From an uncultured Odoribacter sp. (GTDB lineage Bacteria; Bacteroidota; Bacteroidia; Bacteroidales; Marinifilaceae): DNA of 64,000 nucleotides. Below, one piece after another: positions 52,195-61,890 of the stretch (position 1 is its first letter; each line of letters begins with the position of its first letter). The position numbers and the translations under genes are program-made. The notes under the pieces were generated by a model that did no database searches, had not been told where the DNA came from, and saw only the letters and a program-made list of their open reading frames with translations. Where the stretch lies: assembly GCA_910588375.1 (NCBI GenBank), contig CAJUQA010000004.1:124001-188000 (forward strand). The letters run 5' to 3'.

Positions 52195-53199
52195 ATGTAT
52201 ATGGATTTGGATGAAAAGTTGATTGGCCGTTATTTTGCCCGTTTATGCGATGAAACGGAAGAAAAGAGGGTGAGGCAATGGTTCGCCACTGCCGAGGGAC
52301 AGGCGTATTTATCGGCCGATATGGAGAGGAAGGCGATGTTGTGGGGGGATGAGAAGGAGGGGATGGTGGACCATGAGATACCGACAGGCGTTATGTTTGA
52401 ACGGATTGAAAAGGGAATCCGGCGTAAGGAATACAGGAGGTGGCTGTATCGTGCTGCGGCAGTGGTTTTGCCTTTGATGTTCACCGCTTCTTTGGCTCTT
52501 TTGTTGTTTAGGAGTCCGGAGAAGGAGACGGTTTTCTATCGGGAAGTAACCGTGGCCAGGGGGGAACATCTCCAGGTGCTGATGCAGGACGGTACGCGGA
52601 TTTGGCTGAACGCCGACAGCCGTTTGGTTTACCCTGATAATTTCAATGGCAGGGAACGGGTGGTGAAGTTGGAAGGGGAGGCTTATTTCGAGGTGGCTAA
52701 AAACCGGGAAAAACCTTTTCGGGTGGAGCTGGATGCCATGGATATATTGGTGACGGGGACGTCGTTCAATATCAAGGCTTATCCGGAAGATTCGCTGATA
52801 CAGACCTGTCTGGCGGAAGGTGCCATCCGGTTGCATGACAAGGTGTCGGTACAGGAGAATTGGGTGGCAATGAAACCGGGGGAAGTGGCCTCGTTTTCAA
52901 AAAACAGTGGAGTGTGCAGGGTGGATACGACCGATGACGCCGGAAGTTATTCCGCCTGGAAAGGAGACCGCCTGATATTTAAAAAGACCCCTTTACGGGA
53001 GGTGCTCAAGGTGTTGGAAAGGAAATTCGACCGTGTTTTTGAAGTGGAGAATCCGGCATTATACCGGTATACTTATACTATTACATTTCATCAGGAAAGC
53101 CTGAGGGAAATTATGGAGGACATGCAGCGGATCACGCCGGTGCGTTTCCGTCCGGCGGGAGACAGATATATTGTGAGCAGCAGAGAGAGGAAAAATTAA
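52195..53199 (+). CDS. FecR-family anti-sigma factor
   Basis: Inner-membrane anti-sigma of 334 residues. The cytoplasmic part (MYMDLDEKLIGRYFARLCDETEEKRVRQWFATAEGQ) would bind the sigma factor. A single membrane helix lies at about 83-104 (YRAAAVVLPLMFTASLALLLF). The periplasmic FecR domain follows (VTVARGEHLQVLMQDGTRIWLNADSRLVYPDNFNGRERVVKLEGEAYFEVAKNREKPFRV), and DUF4974-like sequence ends the protein (LIFKKTPLREVLKVLERKFDRVFEVEN). Together with the sigma gene before it and the STN domain of the SusC after it, it forms a trans-envelope signalling set. Confidence 0.95.
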   Translation: MYMDLDEKLIGRYFARLCDETEEKRVRQWFATAEGQAYLSADMERKAMLWGDEKEGMVDHEIPTGVMFERIEKGIRRKEYRRWLYRAAAVVLPLMFTASLALLLFRSPEKETVFYREVTVARGEHLQVLMQDGTRIWLNADSRLVYPDNFNGRERVVKLEGEAYFEVAKNREKPFRVELDAMDILVTGTSFNIKAYPEDSLIQTCLAEGAIRLHDKVSVQENWVAMKPGEVASFSKNSGVCRVDTTDDAGSYSAWKGDRLIFKKTPLREVLKVLERKFDRVFEVENPALYRYTYTITFHQESLREIMEDMQRITPVRFRPAGDRYIVSSRERKN

Positions 53200-53219
53200 A
53201 TATTGTATGTATAAAAAAA

Positions 53220-53251
53220 TGACCGGACTATGTTGTAGCATCTTCCGGTCA
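53220..53251 (+). promoter_or_regulatory. Hairpin in the leader between FecR and SusC genes
   Basis: TGACCGGA (53220-53227) pairs with TCCGGTCA (53244-53251) around a 16-base loop. A purine-rich stretch follows, so this is not a terminator. It may mark RNA processing or a target for small-RNA control. Confidence 0.5.
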
Positions 53252-53297
53252 AAAAGGTGTTGAACCAGTTGTTAATTAAATCCAACAAATCAAAAGT

Positions 53298-56200
53298 ATG
53301 AAAAAAGAGTTAGTTCATCACGAAAGAAAAGGATTTTTTTCTTTTTCGTGGGTAACCTCATTGAGAGTGAGGGTTACGGCGTTGTTTTTATTAATCTCGT
53401 TATCAGGCACTTTTGCGTCTGTGTACTCGCAAAGAGTATCGTTAAACCTGAAAAACGTTTCTTTGGAAGAGGCTTTGGAGCAATTGTCCAGGCAATCGGG
53501 CGTGGAGATTGCTTACAGCAGTGAAGTGATAAGAAGCAGCCAGAAGGTAACGGTTCGCCAGCAGGATGCGGAGATGGAAGCCGTGTTGAATGAGTTGTTG
53601 AAGGGGACGAATATCCGCCACCAGCTGATAGACGGCAAAGTTTATCTGACGGTAGCCAAAGAACAGGCTCCTGCCCGGCAAAACCAGACCAAAGAGGTGA
53701 AGGTGATGGGACAGATTGTCGATACGAAAGGTGAGCCTATTGTCGGTGCAAACGTTTTTGTGACCGAGACGATGACGGGAGTTTCCACCGATATGGATGG
53801 AAAGTTTGTCGTTATGGCGCCGGAAGGCTCGAAATTGAGAGTTTCCTTTATCGGTTACATCACGCAGGAGATTGTAGCCACTTCTTCTGCCGATATGAAG
53901 ATTGTCCTGAAAGAAGATTCCCAGAGCCTGGATGAAGTGGTGGTTATCGGTTACGGTACCACGAAGAAAAGAGATTTGACCGGTGCGGTTTCTTCTGTAA
54001 AAATGGACGATACCCCGTTGGCAACCGTGGGTTCCGTAAGCCAGGCATTGGCCGGAAAGGCAGCCGGTTTTCAGGTGTCGACCCTCAGTGCGCAGCCGGG
54101 TGGCGGTGCCTCTTTCCTGGTACGTGGTTCGGCTTCTTCTGATGCAGCGGGAAATGACCCTTTGATTATTATTGACGGTTTTCCTGTCAGTGATCCCGGA
54201 AACGTATCCGCCGGAAAATACAGCGACGGTACTAAAGACAATATTTTATCCTCTATTAACCCCAATGACATTGAGTCCATCGAGATATTGAAGGATGCCA
54301 GTGCCACGGCTATCTACGGTTCCCGTGCCGGTAACGGTGTGGTTATCATCACCACCAAACGGGGAAAAGCCGGTGCGTTGCGTGTACAGTATTCCGGTTC
54401 CGCTTCTATCCAGAAAATGGCAAAGGGATATGATATGATGAATGCACAGGAATTTATGCACGAAACGAATCGTTTTCTGAAAGAAAAATGGATGTATGAT
54501 AATAAAATCGGCATTTATGGTGGCGTGAACGAGGCTTCGGTAGCGCCTTTCACTCCCCGGTATGACGAAACGCAAATTCCGGAAAACGATACGGACTGGT
54601 TTGACCTGATTACCCGCCTGGGCTGGCAGACGCAGCACAATGTTTCGTTGAACGGAGGTTCCGAAAAGACCCAATACCTGGTTTCTTTGAACTATTTCAA
54701 ACAGGAAGGTGTCGTTAAAAATAACGGTATGGAGCGTTATTCCGCTCGGGTGAATTTGGACCAAAAAATCAGCGATTATGTGAAAGCGGGCATTAATTTG
54801 ACGATGTCACGCAATAACTATGATAATGTGCCCTTAGGATCGGGACAGAATGAACAGGCTCCTATTCTGGTATCGGCAGCACAGTTCAATCCTTTATTAT
54901 CCGTAAAGAATGCTGCTGGGGATTATACCCTGAATACGATGGCAGCCTTTTTGCCTAATCCTGTTTCTTTGCTGGAAATTACTGACCAGACAAGAAAAGA
55001 GCGTTTATTGGCAACCGCTTTTATCGAAATCGAACCGATAAAAGATTTGCGTATCCGGGGAAATGTGGGTATCGACCGGAATTATCAGAAACGCCAGACT
55101 TATTTGCCGCGCACGACCCTGTACGGTCAGAAAGAAGGCGGGAAGGCGGATATTGCACAGGCAGACAATTCCGATTATCTGGCAGAGTTGACTATCAACT
55201 ATAACAAGACGATCAAGGACCACAGCTTCGGAATCATGGTGGGACATTCGTATCAGGTGTTTGAATATGAATCTTTGGGATTGAGTAACAATAAATTCCT
55301 GATTGACGGATTCCTGTTCAATAATATCGGTGCCGGTGCGGCAGAGAAACCCGGTGTGTCTTCGAGTGCCGGAAAAGACCGGATGGCTTCTTTCTTCGGA
55401 CGTTTGAACTATTCTTATTTGGGACGTTATTTGTTGACGGCAACATTGCGTGCCGACGGTTCTTCCAATTTTGCCAAGAACAACCGTTGGGGATATTTCC
55501 CGTCAGTGGCTTTGGCATGGCGGATTTCCGACGAAAACTTTATGCAGAGCTTGAGCCACATCATTTCCAATACCAAGTTGAGGGTCAGCTACGGAGAGAC
55601 TGGTAATGCCAATGTAGGCAATAAGGCTATCAGTTTCTATCAGGTAGGAAATAACAATGTGATTGGTGGCAGTGAGGCTACCGGTGTTTACTTAAGTCAG
55701 TTCGGTAACCCGGATTTGAAATGGGAGACGACCAAAGAATGGAACTTCGGTTTGGATTTGGGATTCCTGAATAACCGGATTAATGTGACGGCCGAATATT
55801 TCAGCCGGGTGGTATCCGACTTGTTGAATCAGAAATCTTTGTTGAATTATCACGAAGTAAGCAGTATTATTGCCAATATCGGAGAGACGCAGAGCCGCGG
55901 GTTTGAATTGACCATCAATACCCGGAACATCGAGACCACCGATTTCAGCTGGTCTACGGACATTACGCTTTCCGCATATCGTGATAAATGGAAACAGCGT
56001 GACCCGGATTGGAAACCTTCCGCTTATGATTTTTATCACGCCCCGTTGCGCGGATGGTATGGATACAGGTCTGACGGTTTGGTGAAACCCGGTGAAGTGG
56101 TGGCTCACATGCCGGCTGCTGTTCCCGGACAGGTGAAATTGAAAGATATAAACGGATTCCAACGGGATGCGGACGGGAATATCATGGTCGACTCCAAAGG

Positions 56201-56768
56201 ACGCCAGATTAAGACCGGACAGCCGGACGGACGTTTGGACGATGCTGATAAAGAATTCTGGGGTTCTTCAGACCCGGGTTATTTGTTCGGATTCAACAAT
56301 ACGTTCCGTTTCAAAAACTGGGATTTGAATTTCTATATGTACGGACAGTTCGACAAGCTGATGAACGGTCGGGACTATCAGAAATCCTGGTTGACGGGGG
56401 CGGACGGTATGACTGGTGTTGTAAATATGAATCGCGGATATAATATGCCTCGCTCTGTGAAAAATATCTGGAGCCATGACAACCCGAACGGAACGACGCC
56501 CGGTTATTTCCAGAGCGATAGTCAATACGGTATCGGAGACTATTATCTGGAAAAAACATGGTTCTTGAGAATGCGGAATATTACGTTGGGATACACGGTT
56601 CCGGCCGAGAAGATGAAAGGCGTGCTTTCAGCCTTGAGAGTGTATGTGGATGTGAACAATCCTTTTGTCATTACTCCTTATGACGGTTTGGACCCTGAAA
56701 CGGATAACAGCAGTTGGGCTTATCCGAATGTCAGGACCTACAGTCTGGGTGTGGATATAACGTTCTAA
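53298..56768 (+). CDS. SusC/RagA-type TonB-linked outer-membrane protein with STN domain
   Basis: Outer-membrane glycan importer of 1156 residues. A long signal (VTALFLLISLSGTFASVYS) precedes an STN domain (RVSLNLKNVSLEEALEQLSRQSGVEIAYSSEVI, about 45-115), which signals to FecR. Then come a carboxypeptidase-regulatory-like domain (VMGQIVDTKGEPIVGANVFVTETMTGVSTDMDGKFVV), a TonB box region, and the plug (LDEVVVIGYGTTKKRDLTGAVSSVK, then SIEILKDASATAIYGSRAGNGVVIITTK). The barrel runs to the C-terminal YSLGVDITF. It pairs with the SusD 27 bases later. The STN domain shows that it is regulated with the ECF sigma and FecR upstream. Confidence 0.97.
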   Translation: MKKELVHHERKGFFSFSWVTSLRVRVTALFLLISLSGTFASVYSQRVSLNLKNVSLEEALEQLSRQSGVEIAYSSEVIRSSQKVTVRQQDAEMEAVLNELLKGTNIRHQLIDGKVYLTVAKEQAPARQNQTKEVKVMGQIVDTKGEPIVGANVFVTETMTGVSTDMDGKFVVMAPEGSKLRVSFIGYITQEIVATSSADMKIVLKEDSQSLDEVVVIGYGTTKKRDLTGAVSSVKMDDTPLATVGSVSQALAGKAAGFQVSTLSAQPGGGASFLVRGSASSDAAGNDPLIIIDGFPVSDPGNVSAGKYSDGTKDNILSSINPNDIESIEILKDASATAIYGSRAGNGVVIITTKRGKAGALRVQYSGSASIQKMAKGYDMMNAQEFMHETNRFLKEKWMYDNKIGIYGGVNEASVAPFTPRYDETQIPENDTDWFDLITRLGWQTQHNVSLNGGSEKTQYLVSLNYFKQEGVVKNNGMERYSARVNLDQKISDYVKAGINLTMSRNNYDNVPLGSGQNEQAPILVSAAQFNPLLSVKNAAGDYTLNTMAAFLPNPVSLLEITDQTRKERLLATAFIEIEPIKDLRIRGNVGIDRNYQKRQTYLPRTTLYGQKEGGKADIAQADNSDYLAELTINYNKTIKDHSFGIMVGHSYQVFEYESLGLSNNKFLIDGFLFNNIGAGAAEKPGVSSSAGKDRMASFFGRLNYSYLGRYLLTATLRADGSSNFAKNNRWGYFPSVALAWRISDENFMQSLSHIISNTKLRVSYGETGNANVGNKAISFYQVGNNNVIGGSEATGVYLSQFGNPDLKWETTKEWNFGLDLGFLNNRINVTAEYFSRVVSDLLNQKSLLNYHEVSSIIANIGETQSRGFELTINTRNIETTDFSWSTDITLSAYRDKWKQRDPDWKPSAYDFYHAPLRGWYGYRSDGLVKPGEVVAHMPAAVPGQVKLKDINGFQRDADGNIMVDSKGRQIKTGQPDGRLDDADKEFWGSSDPGYLFGFNNTFRFKNWDLNFYMYGQFDKLMNGRDYQKSWLTGADGMTGVVNMNRGYNMPRSVKNIWSHDNPNGTTPGYFQSDSQYGIGDYYLEKTWFLRMRNITLGYTVPAEKMKGVLSALRVYVDVNNPFVITPYDGLDPETDNSSWAYPNVRTYSLGVDITF

Positions 56769-56795
56769 TTTGCTTGATATTAAAAGTTTAGTTTT

Positions 56796-58277
56796 ATGAA
56801 AAAATTACTATATATATTCTTGTTTTTCCTTCCGGTTTTCGGGTGTACGAACCTCGATTCGGAAATGTATGACGTGATTAATCCGACCATTTTCCCGAAA
56901 ACGGAAGAGGATGCGGAAGCGTTGGTAACGGCAGCTGCATATAGGCCTTTTTGGTCTAATTTATGGAGCGGTATTTTTACCGAAGGAGAAGGTGGAATCC
57001 AGATTATCGGAGATATGACAACCGATTTGGGAGATTGTAACTGGGATGATGCCGTGTGGACGGGTGTGTTGGTGCCGGAATTTACTCCTTATACTTCAGG
57101 TGTGACACAGTTTTACGACTATGTAAACAATATCAGTAAAATGACATTGACTATTAGTCGGATTGAAGGCGTGGATATGGATCAGGCTAAGAAAGACCGT
57201 TTGATTGCGGAATTGCGTTGCGCTCGGGGTTGGCTGGCTTATCTGTTGTACGACTGGTTCGGCCCGATTCCGGTGGCTACGCTTGAACAGCTTGAAAATC
57301 CGTTGCAGGAAGAGATACTGCCCCGGCCCACGAAAGAGTGGATGGTGAACTATATCGAAACGGAATTGAAAGAAGCGATTAAGGTATTGCCTCCGGTTTA
57401 CAGTGCAAGCAGCAGTGATTATGGACGGATGAACGGCGGGTTGGCTTATACCGTTTTGATGAAATTGTATATGCTTGAAGGACGCTGGTCGGATGCCGTG
57501 GCTTGCGGACGTGAATTGATGAAAGCTGATTACGGGTATGCGCTGCAAGCGAATTATGAGGATATATTCACGTTGGAAAACGAACGGAACAGTGAAATTA
57601 TCTGGGCGTGTCAGGAAAAACGTGATATTTGTGAAAGTATGTGGTTGGCACATGTATTACCGAGCCAGTATATCACTGAAAATGAAAATATCCAAAAGTG
57701 GAACGGTTACCGGGTACCCTGGGCGTTTTACCACACTTTTGCCCCGCAGGATAAGCGCTTAAAAGTATTGGTAGGTGAATTTACGGATGAAGAAGGAGAG
57801 GTTTATAATGAAGCCAATCCTGGCCCAGGAGGTGAGATGACTTTGGGAGCATTGCCGGTAAAATACGGTGAAGACCCGAATGCTACGGGAGAAGAAAGCG
57901 AAGTAGACTGGGTGGTATACCGTTATGCCGACGTATTGTTGTTGATGGCGGAAGCATTGGTGCGTGAAGGAAATGCCGTGACTTCGGAAGCCGCTGCCTT
58001 GTTTAGTGAAGTACGGGAACGTGCCGGATTAAGCCGGTATGGGGCAGGTGATTTTACCGGAGTACAGGATTTTCTGGATAAAATCTTGTTGGAACGCGGA
58101 CATGAATTGTGGTTTGAAGGATGCCGCCGCAGCGATTTGATTCGTCACGGCAAGTATGTAGAGAAAGCCAGAGAGAAAGGTTCCGTGACGGCTGCCGACC
58201 ATTTCAATGTAATGCCTTTACCTTCGAGCGCCATTACCAATGGCAAGGGCATTGTGCTACAGAATCTGGTTTATTAA
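56796..58277 (+). CDS. SusD/RagB-family surface glycan-binding lipoprotein
   Basis: Lipoprotein lid of the SusCD complex, 493 residues. The signal MKKLLYIFLFFLPVFG ends with lipid-modified Cys17. SusD-like signatures are AELRCARGWLAYLLYDWFGPIPVATLEQ, RMNGGLAYTVLMKLYMLEGRWSDAVACGRELM (TPR region) and the C-terminal DVLLLMAEALVREG and ERGHELWFEGCRRSDLIRHGKY. It is placed directly after SusC. A strong terminator follows, so the later genes may have separate or readthrough expression. Confidence 0.96.
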   Translation: MKKLLYIFLFFLPVFGCTNLDSEMYDVINPTIFPKTEEDAEALVTAAAYRPFWSNLWSGIFTEGEGGIQIIGDMTTDLGDCNWDDAVWTGVLVPEFTPYTSGVTQFYDYVNNISKMTLTISRIEGVDMDQAKKDRLIAELRCARGWLAYLLYDWFGPIPVATLEQLENPLQEEILPRPTKEWMVNYIETELKEAIKVLPPVYSASSSDYGRMNGGLAYTVLMKLYMLEGRWSDAVACGRELMKADYGYALQANYEDIFTLENERNSEIIWACQEKRDICESMWLAHVLPSQYITENENIQKWNGYRVPWAFYHTFAPQDKRLKVLVGEFTDEEGEVYNEANPGPGGEMTLGALPVKYGEDPNATGEESEVDWVVYRYADVLLLMAEALVREGNAVTSEAAALFSEVRERAGLSRYGAGDFTGVQDFLDKILLERGHELWFEGCRRSDLIRHGKYVEKAREKGSVTAADHFNVMPLPSSAITNGKGIVLQNLVY

Positions 58278-58315
58278 AAACGGCAAACCGGTGTGTTTTG
58301 TCAATAATTTAAAGG

Positions 58316-58344
58316 AAAAGGGAGAGAAATTCTCTCCCTTTTTT
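58316..58344 (+). terminator. Terminator after SusD
   Basis: AAAAGGGAGAGA, short loop, TCTCTCCCTTTT, then TT. The stem is 12 bp; the next gene starts about 23 bases later, so readthrough would allow partial expression of it. Confidence 0.88.
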
Positions 58345-58366
58345 GTTTCTTTGTCAGCTTGAAAAG

Positions 58367-59512
58367 ATGAATGTTGTAAATGCTATGGCGGATAAAACGG
58401 TAAAACAGACAAAGCGTTTGTTGTCGTTGGATGTGTTGCGCGGTATAACTATTGCCGGCATGATATTGGTCAATGATCCGGGGAGTTGGGGCGCGGTTTA
58501 CGCTCCGTTGTGTCATGCCTATTGGAACGGGCTGACACCGACCGATTTGGTGTTCCCCTTTTTCATGTTTATCATGGGAGTCTCCATGTTTTTCTCTTTG
58601 AGGAAATTCGATTTCACGTTTTCCGGCCGGGTGGTAGGAAAAATCTGTAAGCGTTTTGTGTTGATTTTTCTGATAGGAGTGATTGTCAACTGGCTTTCTC
58701 AATGGTGCCCGTTCGGGCATTTGCGCATATTGGGGGTATTGCAGCGGTTGGCGATAGCCTATCTGGGCGGAGCCTTGCTTAGTTTGTGGATAAAACCGAA
58801 ACGGTATTTGTGGGCTTCAGCCATCATATTGCTTGTTTATTTCTTCGTATTGTGGTTTGGAAACGGATTTACGCTTTCGGCGGACAGCATCCTGGTAAAA
58901 GTGGATGAAGCTGTTTTCGGTGCGAACCATGTGCACGGGGCTTACTTGAAAGGCGGCGTGCGTATTGCCTTCGACCCGGAAGGACTGTTGAGTGCCTTGC
59001 CCTGTTTTGCCCATGTCTTGCTGGGAATGTATGTAGGAAATATGTTGGTGAGAGTCAAGGAAAACGAAATCCGGGTAAGAAATCTGTTTGTATACGGAAC
59101 TCTGCTGTTTTTCGGCGGTTATCTGCTGAGCTACGGATGTCCGATAAATAAAAAGATATGGAGTCCCACATTCGTCATGGTGACATGTGGGTTGGCTTCG
59201 TTGTTGTTTGCCCTGCTGATTTACTTTATCGATATAAAAGGGCATCGGAAATGGAGCCGTTTTTTTGAGACTTTCGGCGTAAATCCCCTTTTTATTTACG
59301 TATTGGCGGATGTTTTGGCCATTCTTTTGGGAAACCTGAGTTTTGGCTGGAACGGAGAGAATACAAGCATACAGGCTTTTGTATACGGTAATATGCTGGC
59401 TTCGTGGATGAATCCGTATTTTGCCTCGTTGGTATATGCCGTTTTGTTTGTCCTGGTGAATTGGGTGGTGGCGAGAGCATTGTATAAACGACAGATATTT
59501 ATTAAGATTTAA
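58367..59512 (+). CDS. HGSNAT-like transmembrane acyltransferase (second copy, in the SusCD locus)
   Basis: Membrane protein of 381 residues with about 10 helices, homologous to human heparan-alpha-glucosaminide N-acetyltransferase. LLSLDVLRGITIAGMILVNDPGSWGAVYAPLCHAYWNGLTPTDLVFPFFMFIMGVSM aligns with the HGSNAT N-terminal block, including CHAYWNG with His50 matching the proposed acetyl-carrying histidine of HGSNAT. The ATG at 58367 is used; one at 58385 is also possible. It lies directly before the 783-residue gene and GH89. Family knowledge: acetyl groups move from cytoplasmic acetyl-CoA across the membrane to the amino group of glucosamine. In this bacterium the acceptor is not known. Confidence 0.88.
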   Translation: MNVVNAMADKTVKQTKRLLSLDVLRGITIAGMILVNDPGSWGAVYAPLCHAYWNGLTPTDLVFPFFMFIMGVSMFFSLRKFDFTFSGRVVGKICKRFVLIFLIGVIVNWLSQWCPFGHLRILGVLQRLAIAYLGGALLSLWIKPKRYLWASAIILLVYFFVLWFGNGFTLSADSILVKVDEAVFGANHVHGAYLKGGVRIAFDPEGLLSALPCFAHVLLGMYVGNMLVRVKENEIRVRNLFVYGTLLFFGGYLLSYGCPINKKIWSPTFVMVTCGLASLLFALLIYFIDIKGHRKWSRFFETFGVNPLFIYVLADVLAILLGNLSFGWNGENTSIQAFVYGNMLASWMNPYFASLVYAVLFVLVNWVVARALYKRQIFIKI

Positions 59513-59524
59513 TATACTTGTATC

Positions 59525-61876
59525 ATGAAAAGAAATATCGTTCTTCTCTTCTTATTTTTTTGTTTTTTTGCCTATGGAGGCGTGATTAAAAAGAAAGACT
59601 GGCAATTGGTCTATTCTGAAAAAGGTTATATTGAACGGATTGTGTTCAAAACGAAATCGGGTTATGATACGATACCTTTTTTCACGAATGATAATGCGGG
59701 TCCCGCTTTTTACGCCCGTTTGGACGGAAAAGACGAAATCGCGAAATGGATACCCAACGGCTGGCGTTCTTTCTGTGCCGATATTGACGGGGTGGAATGT
59801 ATATTGAAATACAGGGAATACCACGGTAGTCCCGCTGTGGAGGTTACTTTGACCAACCGGAGCCATGTGCCTTTCCAGCCGGAAAAAGCGGGATTGAAGT
59901 CCGGAATAGATACCTATATGGATAAATATCCGGTATGGAATCACAAGTATTTCCCGACGTTGATGCGTTGCGAAAAAACACATTTCTACGGCTATTTGCA
60001 GACGCCTTTGGAACATACCCTGGCGTTGGTTTCGGAACAACCGATAGCCTCGTGGAGCGTGGATTATAATTTGGGATACATGGACCCGGCGCCTCATTGG
60101 TTTATGGGACACCGCATCGAATCCCTGAATCTGGATTTGCTCAATGCCCTGCCTTTGCCGGACAGACATCCGCAACACCTTTACGAGTTGGCGCAAGGCG
60201 AATCGAAAACGTGGATTATCGCCTTTGTGAACGTGGGGGAATTGAATGATTTGGAACAAAAGATTACGGCAGTGGAGAGCATCCCGATGATTGATGCGGC
60301 AAAAACTTCTTATCGTCCGCAGGAAACGGCTACGTGCATGATTTGGGCTAAAAATCCTTCCGCTACCTTGCGCGATGATGATGCTAAAGAGATTCCGGTG
60401 AGTTTGAAGAAAGTGGCGGACAACCGCTATGCAGCGACTTGCGAACTGCCGCAAACGGGATTGTATACACTCACGGTGCAGGATGGCGGCAAACAGGCGG
60501 AAGCCGTGTTGACCGTGCCGCATACCTGGCGGTGGACGTTGGAGAAAGCCCGTGAAAATGCCTTGCGCTATCATCAGAAAGCCTCCTCGCATATCGAAAG
60601 TTGGTACGGATTTTATTCCGCTTTCATTGCCGCCCGGTATTTCCCGGATAAAAAACTGGATGCGCAGTTGGATGACCGTTTTGAATATCTGTTCTGCCTG
60701 TTGCATGATACGGTAGAAATGAAACCGCGGCATTATGCTTTCCGCATACAGAATACGGCGGGAACCATCGGCCTTTTGGTTGACCGCTATGAAGCGAAAG
60801 GGGATATACGTGATTTGGAACGGGCATCCCGTTTGGGGGATTGGCTGATGCGGACATCCCAGCGGGAAGATGGAGCCTATTACAATCACGGGACAAAATA
60901 TACCAGTGTCATTTACATTGCGAAAAGCATGCTCGAACTGACTTTGGCAGAACAGGAAGCGGGAAAGAAGGACCCGCGCTGGGAGGAAGCTGCCGGTCGG
61001 CATTTTGAATCGGCTCGGCGAGCGGTGGATGAATTGGTACGCTCGCAGGGAAATTTTGAGACGGAAGGCGAAATGACTTTCGAGGACGGTATGGTGTCCT
61101 GCTCCGCCTTGCAGATAGGTATGCTGGCACTCTTTCATCAGAGCGAACAGTTGCAGGGAAAATATGCCCGTGCCATGCTGGACGTATTGAACAGCCACAA
61201 TTGCCTGACCCAGTTGAAAGTGCCGGATGCACGGCGCCGGCAGGGTACGATGCGGTATTGGGAAGCCCAGTATGATGTACAGATGCTGCCCAATATGTTC
61301 AATTCCCCTCACGGTTGGAGCGGTTGGCGGGCGTATGCCGTCTACTATGCCTATTTATTGACGGGAGAGGAGAAATGGTTGCAGCAGACATTCAATGCCA
61401 TGGGGGCTTTCGCCAATCTGATAGATTACCGGACAGGCAATCTGCGCTGGGCCTTTGTCGTAGACCCGCACTTGCAGGTGGAGCAGGCTTGCAGTCCCGA
61501 CCGGAACTGTACGTTTGACAGTCTGACTTTCGGAAATCCCCATCCTCACTTGTACGATACCCGCAAGGTTGTTATCGGGGAGCAATATGTAAACATGATT
61601 AGCGACTGGCAACCGGTGAATACGCAGGACAATGATGTGCACGAATTGTTTAAGTGCATGGGCGAGACCGTTTTAACCAATGCCTTTATCATTGAACGCG
61701 AGGACGGAAGCGTGGTCGGCTACAATTGTCGGGTGAAACGCCAGGGAAATCGCCTGGAAGTGATGCCTTTTGAAAAACAGATGATACATTTGCATTATAA
61801 TCTCAAACGTCCTTTTGAAGTCGTGTTCAACGGCAAGACGACGAAAACCGAGACGGAGAGAGGATGGATAAATTAA
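59525..61876 (+). CDS. Unrecognised secreted protein with a probable helical-barrel domain
   Basis: 783-residue product with an N-terminal signal (MKRNIVLLFLFFCFFAYG). Residues about 20-340 are beta-rich (KKDWQLVYSEKGYIERIVFK, ECILKYREYHGSPAVEVTLTNRSH). From about 340 on there are repeated helix pairs with aromatic-Asp residues (TWRWTLEKARENALRYHQKASSHIESWYGFYSAFIAARYFP, YYNHGTKYTSVIYIAKSMLELTLAEQ, SPHGWSGWRAYAVYYAYLLTGE), the pattern of (alpha/alpha)6 glycosidases and lyases. No catalytic residues can be assigned. The gene sits 12 bases after the acyltransferase and 14 before GH89, so a role in the same glycan pathway is likely but unproven. Confidence 0.75.
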   Translation: MKRNIVLLFLFFCFFAYGGVIKKKDWQLVYSEKGYIERIVFKTKSGYDTIPFFTNDNAGPAFYARLDGKDEIAKWIPNGWRSFCADIDGVECILKYREYHGSPAVEVTLTNRSHVPFQPEKAGLKSGIDTYMDKYPVWNHKYFPTLMRCEKTHFYGYLQTPLEHTLALVSEQPIASWSVDYNLGYMDPAPHWFMGHRIESLNLDLLNALPLPDRHPQHLYELAQGESKTWIIAFVNVGELNDLEQKITAVESIPMIDAAKTSYRPQETATCMIWAKNPSATLRDDDAKEIPVSLKKVADNRYAATCELPQTGLYTLTVQDGGKQAEAVLTVPHTWRWTLEKARENALRYHQKASSHIESWYGFYSAFIAARYFPDKKLDAQLDDRFEYLFCLLHDTVEMKPRHYAFRIQNTAGTIGLLVDRYEAKGDIRDLERASRLGDWLMRTSQREDGAYYNHGTKYTSVIYIAKSMLELTLAEQEAGKKDPRWEEAAGRHFESARRAVDELVRSQGNFETEGEMTFEDGMVSCSALQIGMLALFHQSEQLQGKYARAMLDVLNSHNCLTQLKVPDARRRQGTMRYWEAQYDVQMLPNMFNSPHGWSGWRAYAVYYAYLLTGEEKWLQQTFNAMGAFANLIDYRTGNLRWAFVVDPHLQVEQACSPDRNCTFDSLTFGNPHPHLYDTRKVVIGEQYVNMISDWQPVNTQDNDVHELFKCMGETVLTNAFIIEREDGSVVGYNCRVKRQGNRLEVMPFEKQMIHLHYNLKRPFEVVFNGKTTKTETERGWIN

Positions 61877-61890
61877 TAGGATGAAAGAGT

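Noticed and set aside
59552..61312. 586-codon open frame antisense within the 783-residue gene
   Set aside because: Long, but its translation is rich in Arg, His and Phe with no domain pattern; the sense strand has a signal peptide and operon context.
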